From positions 618,931,255 to 618,995,254 of the forward strand of contig NC_081409.1 of NCBI RefSeq assembly GCF_030272615.1: DNA of 64,000 nucleotides. Reading direction: 5' to 3'. Under the pieces are notes generated by a model. It was not told where the DNA came from. It saw nothing but the letters and a program-made list of their open reading frames with translations, and made no database searches. The translations under genes were made by a program, and so were the position numbers. Of this stretch, positions 24,675-37,149 are shown in pieces. This DNA is from Cryptomeria japonica. Its lineage: Eukaryota; Streptophyta; Pinopsida; Cupressales; Cupressaceae. Numbering within the stretch: the first letter of the stretch is position 1; each line of letters starts with the position of its first letter.

Positions 24675-25060
24675 ATCTCCCCCTTTGGCATTGATGGCAA
24701 CACAAGATGGAAAAACCATCAAAGTGCCAAAACAGAAATGCCAAATACCAAAAACCAACAATCTCCAAAAAGAGATCATAACCAGAAATCAAAATACATA
24801 TAGAGAGTAAGAATCTCTCCCAAACAACAATCTCTCCGCCTGGGAGAAACATGTGTTTTCCTTGTGTTTTTCAAAGTTTTTCCATACCAATCTCTCCCCC
24901 TTTGACATCAAATGCCAAATTTACAACAAAACCAAGTTCATATACAAAATACCAATCAATTTAGTATGCCAACTACTCCCCCTAAGAAGTAGCTTCCCAT
25001 CAAAGCCGGAATAAAAGATTTCTCTGTTAATTCTGTCGGTTGATGAAAATCATAAACTTC
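24675..25060 (-). other. C2 3' UTR and polypurine tract
   Basis: The minus-strand tract AAAGGGGGAGAT abuts the 3' LTR at 24675-24686. Further purine runs of the same type lie near 24890-24902 and 24975-24985. No gene is present. Confidence 0.8.
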
Positions 25061-25617
25061 CTAAGTCTCTACTGGTGGGGGTATGACCCCAAGCTGATCT
25101 CTGAGATATTCAAAAGTCTCCTTAGGTAGAGGTTTAGTAAAGATATCTGCAATTTGCTCTTTAGTATTCACATAGACCAGTTTTATCTCCTTTGCTTCAA
25201 CATTTTCCTTTAGAAAATTCAGTTTGATAGAAACATTTTTGGTTAGAATGTAATACTGGATTCTTAGATATATCAATTGCTGCAGTGTTATCACAATAGA
25301 TAGTAATAGGTTCCTTGTATTTTACCTTTATGTCTTTCAACATTTTCTTAAGCCATAGTACCTATGTACTATTAGTTGCTGCTGCAACATATTCTGATTC
25401 TGCTGTTGATAAAGATGTACAACTTTGTTTCTTACTCAACCAAGAAACTAGTATGTTTCCAAGAAAGAATGCTCCGCTGGTGGTGCTTTTTCTATCATCC
25501 GCATCTCCTGCCCAATTTGCATCTATGTATGCACATAATTCAAAGTTTCCATCTCTAGGATACCATCATCCAAGATTTATAGTGCCTCGTAAGTACCAAA
25601 AAATCCTTTTTAGCTGA
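25061..25617 (-). pseudogene. C2 RNase H
   Basis: Minus-strand sequence matches the C1 RNase H. The C-terminal part is open (25061-25294) with LVYVNTKEQIADIFTKPLPK, the usual Copia ending. The N-terminal part, including the YTDANWAGD-like and SKKQS-like segments, is readable but out of frame with the RT. Confidence 0.9.
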
Positions 25618-26490
25618 TTCATGATTTTCTCTAGGATTACTTTGAAATCTTGAAACAATACATATTGCATTCATAATATCAGGTCTAGTTTGTGTCAAAT
25701 ACAGTAAACCTCCTATCATAGATTTGTATCTAGTTGGATTAACAGGTGTAGATTCATCCCTTTGTGATAATTTGTCATTTGTTGTCATAAGTGTGCTTAC
25801 TGGTTTAGAGTTTTCCATCCCAAATTTCTTAAGTAACTCTTTTAAGTACTTGGATTGACTCAAGAATATACCTTTATCAGTCTGCGAAATTTGCAATCCT
25901 AAAAATAATTTTGTTTCTCCAATCATAGACATTTCAAATTCTTGCTGCATTTTAATAGAAAATTCTTTACATAATCCATCTTCTCCTCCAAAGATTATAT
26001 CATCAACAAATAATTCTATAATCAAGATGTCATCATTAGTTATTTTATAATATAAATTGTTTTCTGCATTCCCTTTAGTAAAACCAATCTTTAAAAGATA
26101 CTTATCCAATCTTGCATACCAAGCTCTTGGAGCTTGCTTCAATCCATACAAAGCTTTTCTTAACCTGCAAACCATATCTTTGTTATCCGTTAAAGAAAAT
26201 CCATCAAGTTGTTCGATATAAACTTCCTCTTCAAGATATCCATTCAAAAATGCATATTTAAAATCCATTTGATAAAATTTGTAGTTCTTGTATGCTGCAA
26301 AAGCCAAAAATAATCTGACTGCCTCAATTCTAGCTACCGGTGCAAAGGTTTCATTGTAATCAACTCCTTATTTCTGACAACCTTACCATCTTCATTAAGG
26401 TTGTTTCTGAATACCCATTTGGTTCCAATTACATTTTTATCTTTAGGCCAGGGAACTAATGTCCAAGTGTTATTTTTCTAAATTTGTTCT
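25555..26490 (-). pseudogene. C2 reverse transcriptase
   Basis: The minus strand is open from about 26307 to 25555 with [46 protein letters not shown] (active-site DD, about 25990-26010), GLQISQTDKGIFLSQ and GGLLYLTQTRPDI. The upstream part ([10 protein letters not shown]) is interrupted near 26365. A frameshift near 25600 separates it from RNase H. Confidence 0.94.
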
Positions 26491-26492
26491 AA

Positions 26493-27493
26493 TTATTCTT
26501 CCATAGCTTTAACCCAGAATTTATCTTCACATGCCTCATTAATAGATGATGGTTCAATTTGAGAAATAAGACATGCCTCTTCATTTTCCAATCTTCCTCT
26601 TGTCATAACTCCTTTAAACTTGTTTCCAATTATTTGATCTTCAAAATGATTCAGTCTTACATAATGGGGTGTCCTTGTTTGATGTTGTTCCTCAGTTACT
26701 GTGGAATCCTCAGATGATACCGAGGTAACTGGATCTTCATTCTGTACTAGTGGATTCAGTGTAGGTTCATTGCTCAAAATTTTTGTTGCCAGTTCAGAGT
26801 CTATATACCTTGAAGTTCCTCTAAATTGTTCATCAATCTTTACATTTGTACTTTCAACAATTTTCTGCAATCTTTTGTTAAAACATCTATATGCTTTGCT
26901 TTTAGATGAATAACCAAGAAATATTCCTTCATCACTTCTAGGATCAAATTTGCCAATATACTCATCTCTTCTGATATAACATTTACTTCCAAAAATTCTA
27001 AAATATTTAAGAGTAGGAGTAATACCAAACCATAGTTCATGAGGGGTCTTATCGGTTTCACCTTTGATGTAAACTTTGTTGAATGTATAGACCGCTATAC
27101 TGACTGCCTCTCTCCAATATACATGTGGTAGGTTTTCTTCTGATAACATACTTCTTGCTGCATCCAAGATAGTTCTACTTTTCCTTTCAACAACTCCATT
27201 CTGTTGCGGTGTCTGAGATGCTGATAACTGTCTTTTGATTCCATTTACTTCATAGAATGTATTAAATTCCTTAGATGTAAATTCTCCTCCTTAATCTGAT
27301 CTTAGACATTTGATTTTCTTACTGGTTTTATTTTCTACCATTGCTTTGAACAGTTTGAACTTTCCCAGTGCTTCTGATTTTTCTCTTAGAAAAGTAACCC
27401 AACACATTCTAGAATAGTCATCAATGATTAGCATGAAATAACTATCACCTTGTAAGCTTTTAGTTCTAGCTGGACCACATAAATAAGTGTGAA
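26493..27493 (-). pseudogene. C2 integrase
   Basis: The C-terminal half is open over 224 codons (26493-27167) with DAARSMLSEENLPHVYW, ELWFGITPTLKYFRIFG and FLGYSSKSKAYRCF, followed by the segment deleted in C1 (counterpart at about 26571-26605). The core lies upstream with a TAA inside the SD-GGEF box (about 27293), so the catalytic core is interrupted. Confidence 0.92.
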
Positions 27494-28102
27494 TTAAATC
27501 AAGAGAATTATTGGATTTTCTAGAATACTTTTGAAACTACCTCTAACTTGTTTTCCAAATTGACATTCCTTACATACTGTATTGTGAGGTTTGAGAATTT
27601 TAGGTAAATCTCTAACTGCCTTAATAGTACTGATTTTAACCATGCAATCAAAGTTTACATGACAAAGTCTCTTGTGCCATAACCAACTTTCATCAACATG
27701 TGCAATCAAGCATGTCTTTTCAGTATTATTTAAATGAAAGATATTACCTCTAGTCTGATTACTGGTTGCAATTTCCAAACCAGTTCTATTCATGATTTTG
27801 CATTTTCCATTTTTGAATTGTAATTGAAATCCTTTCTCAACTAATTGACCAACACTCAAAAGATTATGCTTTAATCCTTCAACATAGTAAACATTTTCAG
27901 TTTTATGCTTACCATCAAGAGATATTGTACCCTTACCTTTGATCGAATAAGCTTTGTCATCTCCAAATCTCACTAAGCCTCCATTGTATTCTTGAAAGTT
28001 CAAGAATTTACCTTTGTCTCCTATCATATGATGTGAGCATCCCGAATCAATGATCCATTCATCCTTTACTTCAACTTTAGCTGCTAAGGCATGTTCTATT
28101 GG
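27494..28102 (-). pseudogene. C2 protease and pre-integrase zinc region
   Basis: On the minus strand the protease active site DSGCSHHM is near 28030-28055. WLWHKRLCHVNF and CKECQFGKQVRGSF follow. Residues after EKGF and ATSN are glutamine, where C1 has stop codons. A TAA at about 28103 separates it from gag. Confidence 0.92.
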
Positions 28103-29173
28103 TTAAGTAGTAGATGCTGGTTGATCTTCTATTATAGCAAAAAAAACCCATCCATTGTCTGTCAGATCCTCATCAGAATCATCAGTCACACCTTCATCAG
28201 CAATGTAACAAGATTTGTCTTTATTCTTCTTAAATATGTATCTGTGATATTCAGGGTTAGGCTTGTATGTTCTTCTAGCTTCTTGTCTTAGTCTAGCATG
28301 TCTATCAAGGCATCTTGAAGCCATATGACCAATCTTATTACAGTTAAAACATTTAAAGGGTGCTTTACCTTCATACTTACTTCCAACTAGACCTTTAGGC
28401 ATTTTCCTTGCAAATAGTGCTTCAAGTTCTTCAAGTTCTTCATTCTCTTTCCTACTTTCTTCAAGTTCTCTTACATAAAAGGCTTTCCAATCTGATTTGT
28501 CAAATGATGGAGCAGATGATGTTGATGCTTTAAAGGACAAATCTATCTTTATAGTAGCAACAAGACCAAATTCTTCAATTTCAAAAGCTGAAAGTTTCCC
28601 AATCAATGTATCCCTAGTAACTGATGTATTAGGCATTGTTCTTAACTCATTTATAGCAGTGACTTTCATTCTATATGCTGGTGGCAATCATCTTAAAACT
28701 TTTGAAACAATTTCATCCTCAGTTAAGGTTCCTCCACAACATTTAATACCTAAAATAATCTAATTTACTCTTTCCATAAATGAAGAAATCCTTTCATCTT
28801 CTTCCATTTTCAAATGTTCATACCTGACCCGGAAGCTTTCAAGTTTTGCATTTTTGACTATGGAATCTCCTTCATTTAGTGTTTCCAAATGATCCCAAAT
28901 AGCTTTAGTAGTAGACCTATCTAATAGTCCCATGATATGTTGATCTGATAATGTGCTCAAAAGTGCTTCTCTTGCTTTGCAATCATTTTCCTCATCTTTA
29001 GTAAAGTTGGGTGGATTGGGCTGACTCTGAGTAGGAGTAGTATAACCATTCTTTGTAACATCCCAGATGTCCTTTCCAATGCAATTTAGATGTGTCTCCA
29101 TTATGATCTTCCATATGCCATAGTTGGTTCCATCAAATTTAGGACTGTCCTTCCTGAAATAGTTAGTAGACAT
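28103..29173 (-). pseudogene. C2 gag
   Basis: The minus-strand ATG at 29171-29173 begins MSTNYFRKDSPKFDGTNYG. The order is WDVTKNGY, LLDRSTTKAIWDHLETL, ERISSFMERVN, then stops near 28757 and 28688, then PPAYRMK and an intact CCHC knuckle (CFNCNKIGHMASRC) near 28312-28353. The knuckle is better preserved than in C1. Confidence 0.93.
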
Positions 29174-29216
29174 TGGATCTCCTCAAGCTGTTAAACTTCT
29201 GCAAAAAGAGGACTAA

Positions 29217-29228
29217 GCTCTGATACCA
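29217..29228 (-). other. C2 primer-binding site
   Basis: TGGTATCAGAGC on the minus strand, two bases inside the 5' LTR, fits initiator tRNA-Met exactly. Confidence 0.9.
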
Positions 29229-29230
29229 AT

Positions 29231-30262
29231 TGTTAGGTCCCGGAGACAACTAAGAGAGGGGGAGGTGAATCAGTTGTCAAATAAATTCAAACCAAAAACA
29301 AGTTAACCAATTTAATGCTTAATACTGGTAAACCAGTTCAATATGCCAGTAGATGGTTTTAATAGTTAATTGCTAGACCGGTAAGGATTAGTGCATGAAA
29401 CATAAAGACAAAGTCATCCATAACACATAACACCAATATTTGTACATGGAAACCCTGTAAGGTGAAAAACCACAGTGGGAAACCTTATCCACAATCAGAT
29501 GATACTACTACAGATAGTAAGTGTACATAAATGGGGTCTGCACATGCAGAAAGGCCAAGCGCCTAGAGCTCACTGCTCAATCAAAAAATGGGAGTCACAC
29601 TGACTACAGTTGGATGGTTAAATCCAATAAGAATGTACTACTAAAATTAGCATCTTCATATGCTGGATTCAGTACCGGTGTAGTTCTGATTATCTTCACA
29701 AAAACACTCCTTCAATGTGTGTATAGCTCTACTTATTCTTGCATATACCTTCACACAATCCTTTTTCGCATTCCACATTTGATCTTACAAATAAGATCTT
29801 ACATTTATACCATAACCTAAGACCAATTTTAGTAGGTCGGCTCTACATGATATTACAATAAAAACAGTTTACAAACAATATAATATCCGATGCAATAACC
29901 GATTGAACATGTCAGCTTAATGCATTTACAATAATAATTAATCATCTCCATAACGTGTCGTGCTGATCTAGAAAAGATAAACCTGCCGATGTAACCCTAG
30001 ACCTATTTGCCAGTAACAACAAATATGCAAATATGTATATACCAATAAACAAAACTCTAGGACAAGATGTCCAAATGATGTCTTCGACATTACCAAGTGT
30101 TTTTCATATCATTCCAAGTGTTAGTGATCATTATATATTGCCGGTGTACTAGATATCGGTGACTGTGCATGAGTCACTTGCTTGCCGGTGAATGTTGTTG
30201 ATTCTTGATAAGTGTTTAGTAGGTGTTGACATCAATGACAAAACCATACCAAAATACCAACA
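29231..30262 (-). repeat. C2 5' LTR (1032 bp)
   Basis: It pairs with 23630-24674. On the minus strand it starts TGTTGGTATTTTGG. It has a TATA-like site at 29803-29809 and the hairpin block at 29446-29472. Confidence 0.94.
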
Positions 30263-30418
30263 CTGGTGTCTATCCTCATCCTATCAAGTCAAGTATATCA
30301 CTTCCACATAAATGTATGCCCAAACTATACAAGGTTTGGCCAAATTATTTCCTACCTATTCTTCATTAGAAATTATCTTCCTTGCAGTCCATCAAATGAC
30401 TAAGAAACCATGGAAATT

Positions 30419-31228
30419 TGATGCAGGAGCATCCCTGGTTGAAGAACAATCTTGCATCGGCCAAAAATATTTATTTTTATTTTGTTTCTGTTCATTTATG
30501 TGTTGCAGCTTCTGTGTTTCTTCTGACATTCTCCAGTAGTTGTTTATTTTTCATTGCAGATTATATTTGTCCCTTCTAGACTTGTTCTCATTCCTTGTTC
30601 TATATTTTTCAGTTCATTTGGATCCTTTTCTGGCAAGTTGTTGCTTTCAGATTGTCTATTCTTGGTTTTTGGAGTAGTTTTGAGCTTAACAACTAGTTGG
30701 AGATTTCCTCTCTTGTGGAGCATTTTCTTGGCTTGTGGATATAATTGGAACCACACATGATTTTCCTAGGCCCTTGTCTGACCTTTCTTTTTGGTCCGCA
30801 CTTCCTTTGTGTCATTGGTGAAGGAGATATTCACACTTTGGGTTTGACCTATTTTACACGTTTCATTTTCCTATCTTGGAAAATGTAATCATTTTTGGCT
30901 GACCTGGATGTGTTCCACATGCTATATATTTTATTGTAATTGATCCTTTGGGGGAGAGAAAAGAGATATGATGATATCAACTCATGATTTGTAATTGGGA
31001 TGCCTCTTGGAGGTCTAGATGGATTATATTCTGGAATGTATTTTGTAACTATGCTTGTAAGCCTGCATATTTGCTCACATGTTGCCAGCTAATTTTCGAT
31101 GAAACTATGATATTGCAGATGTATAGTTTTACATTTTCTCTATTCTCTCTTGGTGCTTCTATTGTGTTACTATTTCAGCATGATCCAAGTTGTTCTCTTT
31201 GAGGACCCTCCAGACCATGGCTGTGTCA
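30419..31228 (+). repeat. G4 LTR copy 1 (about 810 bp)
   Basis: It begins TGATGCAGGAGCATCC and ends near CTGTGTCA, aligned with 32177-32961. The ends are set by where similarity begins and by the TATCAGAG site at 31234-31240, so they are approximate. Short open frames in it are shadows. Confidence 0.65.
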
Positions 31229-31398
31229 GATGTTATCAGAGTTGGTTGTGAACCTTGAGGCATTCCTTTGGGTGAACAAATTGCCCATTTGAGGTAGACT
31301 ACAAATATGTTCAATAGATCATTGACTATGAGGATATTGGAACTTTGTAGTCAGATAATTGAGCTGAGATAGTTGCACTGGATCAAAGAATGAGATGC

Positions 31399-31900
31399 CA
31401 TAGAGAAGGATGAACCCTAGAAGGGTAGAGCAGATGATGGAGGATTTCAGAAATAAGATGAGGAATGAGATCCAAAACACAGTGGTTGGTTTGCGGAGGA
31501 ATATAAAATCTAAGGATGAATATGAAGAGGCAAGGGAAAAGCTCGAGGTTGAAGATGTTGAAGGAAAAGAAGATGAAGGAGAAGATAGATTTCTTAGAGT
31601 AGTGGTGCAAGTGAGTAAAATTTATAAAGTTGAGGTTCCTAACTTTTTAAGAACATTAAATCTGGAAGACTTGATAGATTGGATTTGAGAGTTGGAGGAC
31701 TACTTTGAGTTTGAAGATATTAAAGATCCATAGAGAGTTAGGTTAGCACAAACTAAGTTGAAAGGAACTAGATCAAAAGGAAAAAATAAAAAGAAATGGC
31801 AGTGGCAACAAGGAATTCTCGGGTAAATGTTTCAAGTGTGGAGAAACAAGACATAGATCTTATGAGTGTTCTTAGGGAACTGGTAACAAAGGAATTGGTA
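31399..31900 (+). pseudogene. G4 gag, internally deleted
   Basis: A Met-rich start (MNPRRVEQMMEDFRNKMR at about 31410) and an acidic stretch lead to NFLRTLNLEDLIDWI, ELEDYFEFED and RLAQTKLKG, the start of a Ty3/Gypsy gag core. Most of the core is then missing. An intact CCHC knuckle (CFKCGETRHRSYEC) follows at 31828-31869. Stops lie at 31686 and about 31731. Confidence 0.75.
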
Positions 31901-32079
31901 GGAATTTCTTGACATGTGAGGACCAAGAGACTAGAGCTATAGATGTAAATATGATAAAATAGGAGAAAGGAGAATCCCTTATGTTTAGAAGAGTCTTTCA
32001 GAGAAGATAGGAGACCAAACCTACATAAAGGAAGAATCTTTTCTGGAATCTATGCAAATCAAGAGGTAAGTGTTGTAAA

Positions 32080-32176
32080 GTTATTGTGGATAGTGAAATT
32101 ATTGATTATCTAGTATTTGAGGAAATGATAGAGAAGTTTGGTTTGGAGAGGATTGAGCATCCTTTTCCTTATAAGG
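32080..32176 (+). pseudogene. G4 protease scrap
   Basis: CCKVIVDSEIIDYLVFEEM and EKFGLERI resemble the active-site region of a Gypsy protease in which the DSG has become DSE. It runs directly into the second LTR. Confidence 0.5.
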
Positions 32177-32961
32177 TGATGCAAGAGCATCCCCGGTCTA
32201 TGATCAATCCTACATCAACCAAAATGATTCCCTTAGTTTTGTTCTTGTTCAGTTCCAGTAGTAGTTTTCTATCAGTGTGTTCTGATAGATGGTTCTTTTT
32301 CTTTGTGGATCAGATTTTTGGTTTCCAGGCTTTCTTTTGTTCTTCATTCTAGACTGTTAGTTCATTTGGATTCTTTTCTGGGGATTTATCGCTTTCATAT
32401 TGGTTGTTCCTAGTTCCCGGAGTAGTTTTGACCTTAACGGCTAGTTATTGATTTCTTCTCACATGGAGAAATTTATTGGCTTGCAGATTTATTTGTTGCC
32501 TTGCTCTATGTTCTTGAGTGTTTGGTCAACCTTCCTTTCGATCTCTACCTCTTGGTTGTTCTTTTCTGGAGGATTTTCCTTTCATTCTTGGGGCCGACCT
32601 ATTTGCACATTTAATTTTCCTTTCTTGGTAAATTTAATATTTAGTGGCCAACCTGAATGTGTTTTGGAGGGTATATATATATAATTTAATGTGATCCTTA
32701 GGAGGGTATTTTAGAAGTTATGAGGATGTTGATCTCTAGAATTGTAATTTGGATGCCTCTTGGAGGTTAGGATGAATTGTAATCTGGCATGTTAGCTTGC
32801 ATGTACCTAGTTACTTACCAGATGTTCCATGATAATAATATGATGATGCAGATATCGGATTTTGTATTTTATCTATGTTTTATTGTCACTTCCATTGTGT
32901 TACTCTTTCTCCATGATTTGGTCAATTCTCTTTGAGGACCCACTGGACCATGGCTACACCA
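32177..32961 (+). repeat. G4 LTR copy 2 (about 785 bp)
   Basis: It begins TGATGCAAGAGCATCC and ends GGCTACACCA, three bases before GGTATCAGAG. It matches copy 1 in order, with many differences. Confidence 0.65.
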
Positions 32962-33138
32962 AGAGGTATCAGAGTTGGTTGCAAACCTTAAGGCATTCCT
33001 TTGGACGAACAAATCGTCAAGTTTAGGTAGACTACAAGTGTGCTCGATCGATTTCTGACTGTGAGGCAATTGAAATAGATAGTTAGATCACTAAGTTGAG
33101 GTATTTGCACTAAAGCATAGGAGTAGATGACTGAAGAA

Positions 33139-33550
33139 GGATGAACCCCCAGAGGGTAGAGCAGATGACAAAGGATTTCAAGAATGAGATGAGGAACAAG
33201 ATCTAAAATGCATTGGCTAGTTTGTGAAGGAATCCAGAATCTAAGGATGAGTATGAAGAGACTGGAGAGGAGCTTGAGGCCAAAGACACTGAAGGACTAG
33301 AAGATGAAAGAGAGGAAATATTTCTAAGAGTGGTGGTACAATTGAGTAAAGTTCATAAAGTGGATATTTTGAACTTTTTCAGGAAACTGAATCCGGAAGA
33401 TCTGATCGATTGGATCACAGAGTTGGAGGACTACTTTGAGTTTGAGGATATTGAGGACCCGCAGAGAGTCTGGTTGGCATAGAGTACGTTGAAAGGGCAT
33501 GTTTCTTTATGGTGGAAGTAGTTGCAGAGAGATAGAGTTCAAAATGGTGT
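33139..33550 (+). pseudogene. G4 second gag start, cut by element A
   Basis: It aligns with the first gag start (MNPQRVEQMTKDF-like, then NFFRKLNPEDLIDWI and ELEDYFEFEDIEDPQRVWLA) and reads a little further into the core (LKGHVSLWWK) before element A begins at 33551. Stops at about 33203, 33224 and 33479. Confidence 0.7.
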
Positions 33551-34982
33551 TGAACATAAGATTCCACTAAGAGGGGGGTTGAATTAGTGGTTTCCAAACT
33601 TTAAACTTTTAATCCTAAGTGTGTGTGCACCAATTAGCAGATCTAACACAAGGGGATATACCAGTGAAATAAGGGAAGACATAAAGATGCAAGCACACAA
33701 AAAATATACATCACATAACACCAGATGTACAAGGAAAACCCAACATGGGAAAAACCTCAGTGAGAAATGTTGTTGGAGTCTACTAATCCAATCCAACCTC
33801 ATAACAAACACAGTTATAATGTTTAGGGCACCAACCCAAGAAGCACCACCCCTTCTTTAGGGCACCAACCCAGGAGCACTAACCCCTGATTTAGGGCACC
33901 AACCCATGATTTATGGCACCAACCCCTCCACTGAGCTCCAACTCAATGATTACAATAACATATATCAGTACAAAGGTAATATCCCAGTTACAAATGAATT
34001 ATGTAACCTCTCACAATCAACTTGCTCTCCCAGTTCTACTCTTCTCAATTGGTCTTCCTCTACTCTATTCTCTACCAATTCTCAACTCACTCAGATCCTC
34101 CTTTCCTTCACTCTCTATTATAACCAAACTGGTTTAGCCCTTGTCAATTTGCTGCTTCTATTCTCTATCGGTTCTCTGATCACTCTCACTTCTATTGGTT
34201 CTAAGCTTATAGGTTACTCCACTTTCTGATTTAACCCTACACTATTCTTTGTCTTGCCGGATCTCCACTGATACTCCCACTGCACTACAACATCTTCTCT
34301 ACCTTTGTGCAGGTTTTAGCACCACTTGTATACACAACTCCAACTCACTTTATAGTTTATCAGTCACTTTGACCTTGCCGGTTAACCCTCTGCTAAACCC
34401 TCTCACTCGTTGCACCTCCAACACTCAGTCTCTATGATATTTGTTGAAGTCTCTGACTAGTTGTCTCTTTGCTATATTTTCACTTTATTCTCTTCAATAT
34501 CTAACCCTTAATCATCTGGTAGCATCAATCAATCTTGGTCTTTATTCGACATATTTATATTTGAGTTTTCCCACCATGACTGACACTCAAAATTTTGGCA
34601 TGCTAGGGTCCCTTCATCAACCATGAGGCATATCAAATCCAATCACATCTCCTTCCAAATATCAACCACCTGCAACAAATCAATCAACTCCACCAATCTA
34701 ATTGCATCCAAAACACATTTGCAATGTTTAGAAAACATGACAACCTGCATCCTGATATGTCGACCTTGTGATTTGTCGATTATCATGCATGATGCAGTTT
34801 CGTTCACCTACTTTGATCTATTCAATCAGTGCATCCCTGATCTCTTATGTTGATTAGAGATATCAAGCCACAAACCCCTGCTATACACCCATGATTTTCG
34901 GGGTTGACCATAAATGGAGACTCAATTAGTAGCTACCTCATCAAACCACACTTCAGTGACCACAACATGCATGACACCTGTC
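33551..34982 (-). repeat. Element A 3' LTR, part 1
   Basis: It matches 47731-49114 or so. On the plus strand it starts TGAACATAAG. The conserved hairpin block is at 33731-33760. It is interrupted at 34983 by the solo LTR (TSD CTGTC at 34978-34982). Open frames at 33906 and 34249 are antisense shadows. Confidence 0.87.
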
Positions 34983-35657
34983 TGTTGGCATTGTGTTTTC
35001 ATTGATGTCAACTGGTATAGCATGTTACCAGTATAGAAGGAAAATTGGTATGGGAAGATAGTTGATGTGCAGTCATTGATGTCAACTAGTCTAGCTAGTT
35101 ACCAATATAGTCTATCACTAGTAAGGAGAGGATGTCAACTGGTAAGTGATGTGTTGACAGTGTGTGGTTACCAATGGGCAAGAATATGACCAGTGTATAG
35201 GAAGGTTGAGCAAGATGCTTGGATGTTGATTATGATGAAGAGGTGGAATGTTATCAAGAATCACATCAACACCGGAGGAGAAGTATATACAGGCCACTGG
35301 TATTCTATTTGATGTCAATCTGTAGGACTCCCATTAGATGAATAGAAGACTAATAGTGAGTGTACCCAAATTAGATCACATGTCCCTGTTTGAAGATATG
35401 CTTCTCAAACAGGGAACCCATATTGATGCAATGTCAGAAGAAGATGGCAAGGATCCACTCTCATCGATAAGTGGAGCTTATCTCCTTTTATGCATAGAGT
35501 GCATCATAGTTCTCTGAGATAAGACAGAAGCATTAAAGGCAAGTGATTGAAGGCTCACACTAGATCCATCGATTAATCACAAAGATGCCTCAGGTGCATG
35601 TAATCAAAGATGTGCACCAGATCAGAATGAATAGGCATATTGAGCTACCGGGACAGT

Positions 35658-35977
35658 TGTTTGCCCTCTCGAGTAAACGGTTAAATGCAGAAAGTAAATG
35701 CATAGAACATAATGGAAATATATTAAATAACCAGCCTCTGTATTAATTCCATAGTCCATGTACAATAAGTGCTTATAACATTACATCTGACATGACTAAC
35801 ATGATCATACTTCGAAGAAAAGGTACACAATATATAATACCCGAAGGGGTGCGACACAACCGTCGCGAATCCAACTACCTACCCATCGGCTAACTAACTA
35901 ACCGCCGTAACTCATTATTACCGATGACAACATAAACATAATATAACAACATAACATAATGATTATTCCTGACAACA
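35658..35977 (-). repeat. G2 3' LTR (320 bp)
   Basis: Ends are TGTTTGCC...GACAACA on the plus strand. It matches 41216-41535 without indels. A purine-rich tract (minus-strand TTGGGGGGGATGA) adjoins it at about 35978-35990. Confidence 0.95.
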
Positions 35978-36029
35978 TCATCCCCCCCAAGAAAAGAAGT
36001 CGACTTCGATGACTTAATACAAAATAGAG

Positions 36030-36450
36030 ATGGACGGCAGGAACTACTGACGCTAGTTGGGCCCGGATCTTATACACTTGTTGCGTCCTCACCTGAAAAC
36101 CCTTTTCTACTACCATCCGATGCTCAAGTGCAGATTTCACCAATATTGCTTCCTTTTCCATCACAATCCTCCTGTGCCTAACCCAAACTTGTCTGCAAAA
36201 CACGTTTTTTAGTCTCAGCTTCCACCAACTACTACTCAAATGATATTGTCTCCCTAGCCAATTTGTCCTCGATAGCCACTCGTGCTGCTCTCTCGACATC
36301 CAACTCCTGAGTACGCTGAATTAAGTCTCACATGACTATTGCCTCCAACCTGGTGGTCAGCTCCTCCCGAGCCCTCTATGCATCCACCAAGGCAGCCTCA
36401 CGTCCAGCTGAGACATACTCTGAGTTCCTCAAAGCGTACCAGTCATGCCT
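36030..36450 (-). pseudogene. Coiled-coil-like frame remnant at the 3' end of G2
   Basis: On the minus strand, between the integrase scrap and the 3' LTR, broken frames read AREELTTRLEAIV, QRTQELDVERAARVAIEDKL, LVEAETKKRVLQTSL and EKEAILVKSALEHRMVVEKG. These are rich in Glu, Arg, Leu and Ala with heptad-like spacing. Stops and a frameshift interrupt it. It may be the last part of an accessory frame downstream of integrase, as in G3; no family is recognised. Confidence 0.45.
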
Positions 36451-36726
36451 AGAGGTGGCCACAATCTGCTGGCACAAATGCTAGGAGACACCACAAATCC
36501 TCCATCACACTCCCCAAAGGCTAAAAACTAAACTGAATAACTCCCTCGTGTCATACAACTATACGGACTTGCAATGCCTTCCCTCAAACTCTATTTGTTC
36601 CCAGCCTCCAAATCCGTCTCCCTCTACGGCTTATGGCTTCCCCGCCAATACTTAGCTGCAGGCTTCTTTCTCACAGTACAAAAAACCACAACACTTCTTG
36701 TGGTATTCTGTAGCTCAAAAATAAAC

Positions 36727-36803
36727 TGGGGGTCTGGGGGCAGCGCCCCTAGTGGGGTCGAGGGGCAGCGCCCCTCGTGGGGTCCTGGGGCAGCACCCTA
36801 GGT
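36727..36803. repeat. GC-rich palindromic tandem repeat in G2
   Basis: Three copies of a roughly 26-bp unit contain GGGGCAGCGCCCC, which is self-complementary at its ends. It lies in the 3' non-coding part of G2. Confidence 0.75.
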
Positions 36804-37149
36804 GCGAATCATATGAAAGTCCATGGCGCACATCATTTCTGTGATATTTTAAGATGCCAAAAACCCTTCTTTTCCACTCTGAATTTCTAGTGTCCTGGCT
36901 TCAAACTCTAGCGAATCATTTTAAATCTGGTCATCGTTGTTTTTTTTTTTTTGGCACTATAATGTCCCTGATGGCACCCTGGCCATACAACCTCCCTGTA
37001 CGGTCAATAATAGCATTGGCACCTCTGATCATGTGGCCACCTTCCCAATCATGCGGCCACCTTCCCGTGCGGCCTACACCCCTCCACCATACGACAGACC
37101 ATGACGATGGTGCGGCTGTGCGAGGGTTTATGCTAGGTGTGCGGTTGAC

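Larger units (their letters stand above)
23630..30262 (-). mobile_element. Copia retrotransposon C2, full-length with perfect TSD
   Basis: The element is 6633 bp with TG...CA ends and a TSD CTGGT on both sides (23625-23629 and 30263-30267). The LTRs (23630-24674 and 29231-30262) show about 11 mismatches in the first 205 bp, by eye. On the minus strand the order is gag, protease, integrase, RT, RNase H. It is a sister copy of C1 in opposite orientation and serves as an internal reference for which C1 stops are mutations. It has its own stops and at least one frameshift near the RT/RNase H junction. Confidence 0.96.
30268..33550 (+). mobile_element. Gypsy remnants G4 in LTR-gag-LTR-gag arrangement
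   Basis: Two similar LTR-like segments (30419-31228 and 32177-32961) are each followed by a TATCAGAG primer-like site and a gag start. The first internal region keeps gag, a CCHC knuckle and a protease scrap, then meets the second LTR. The second internal region is cut at 33551 by element A. Sequence 30268-30418 before the first LTR has no recognised gene and may be a 3' internal remnant. RT and integrase are missing. Confidence 0.72.

Noticed and set aside
33906-34229. 107-codon frame in the A LTR, and similar ones at 43311-43822 and 49037-49608
   Set aside because: They lie inside LTRs, antisense to the element, and are not kept between the LTR copies.
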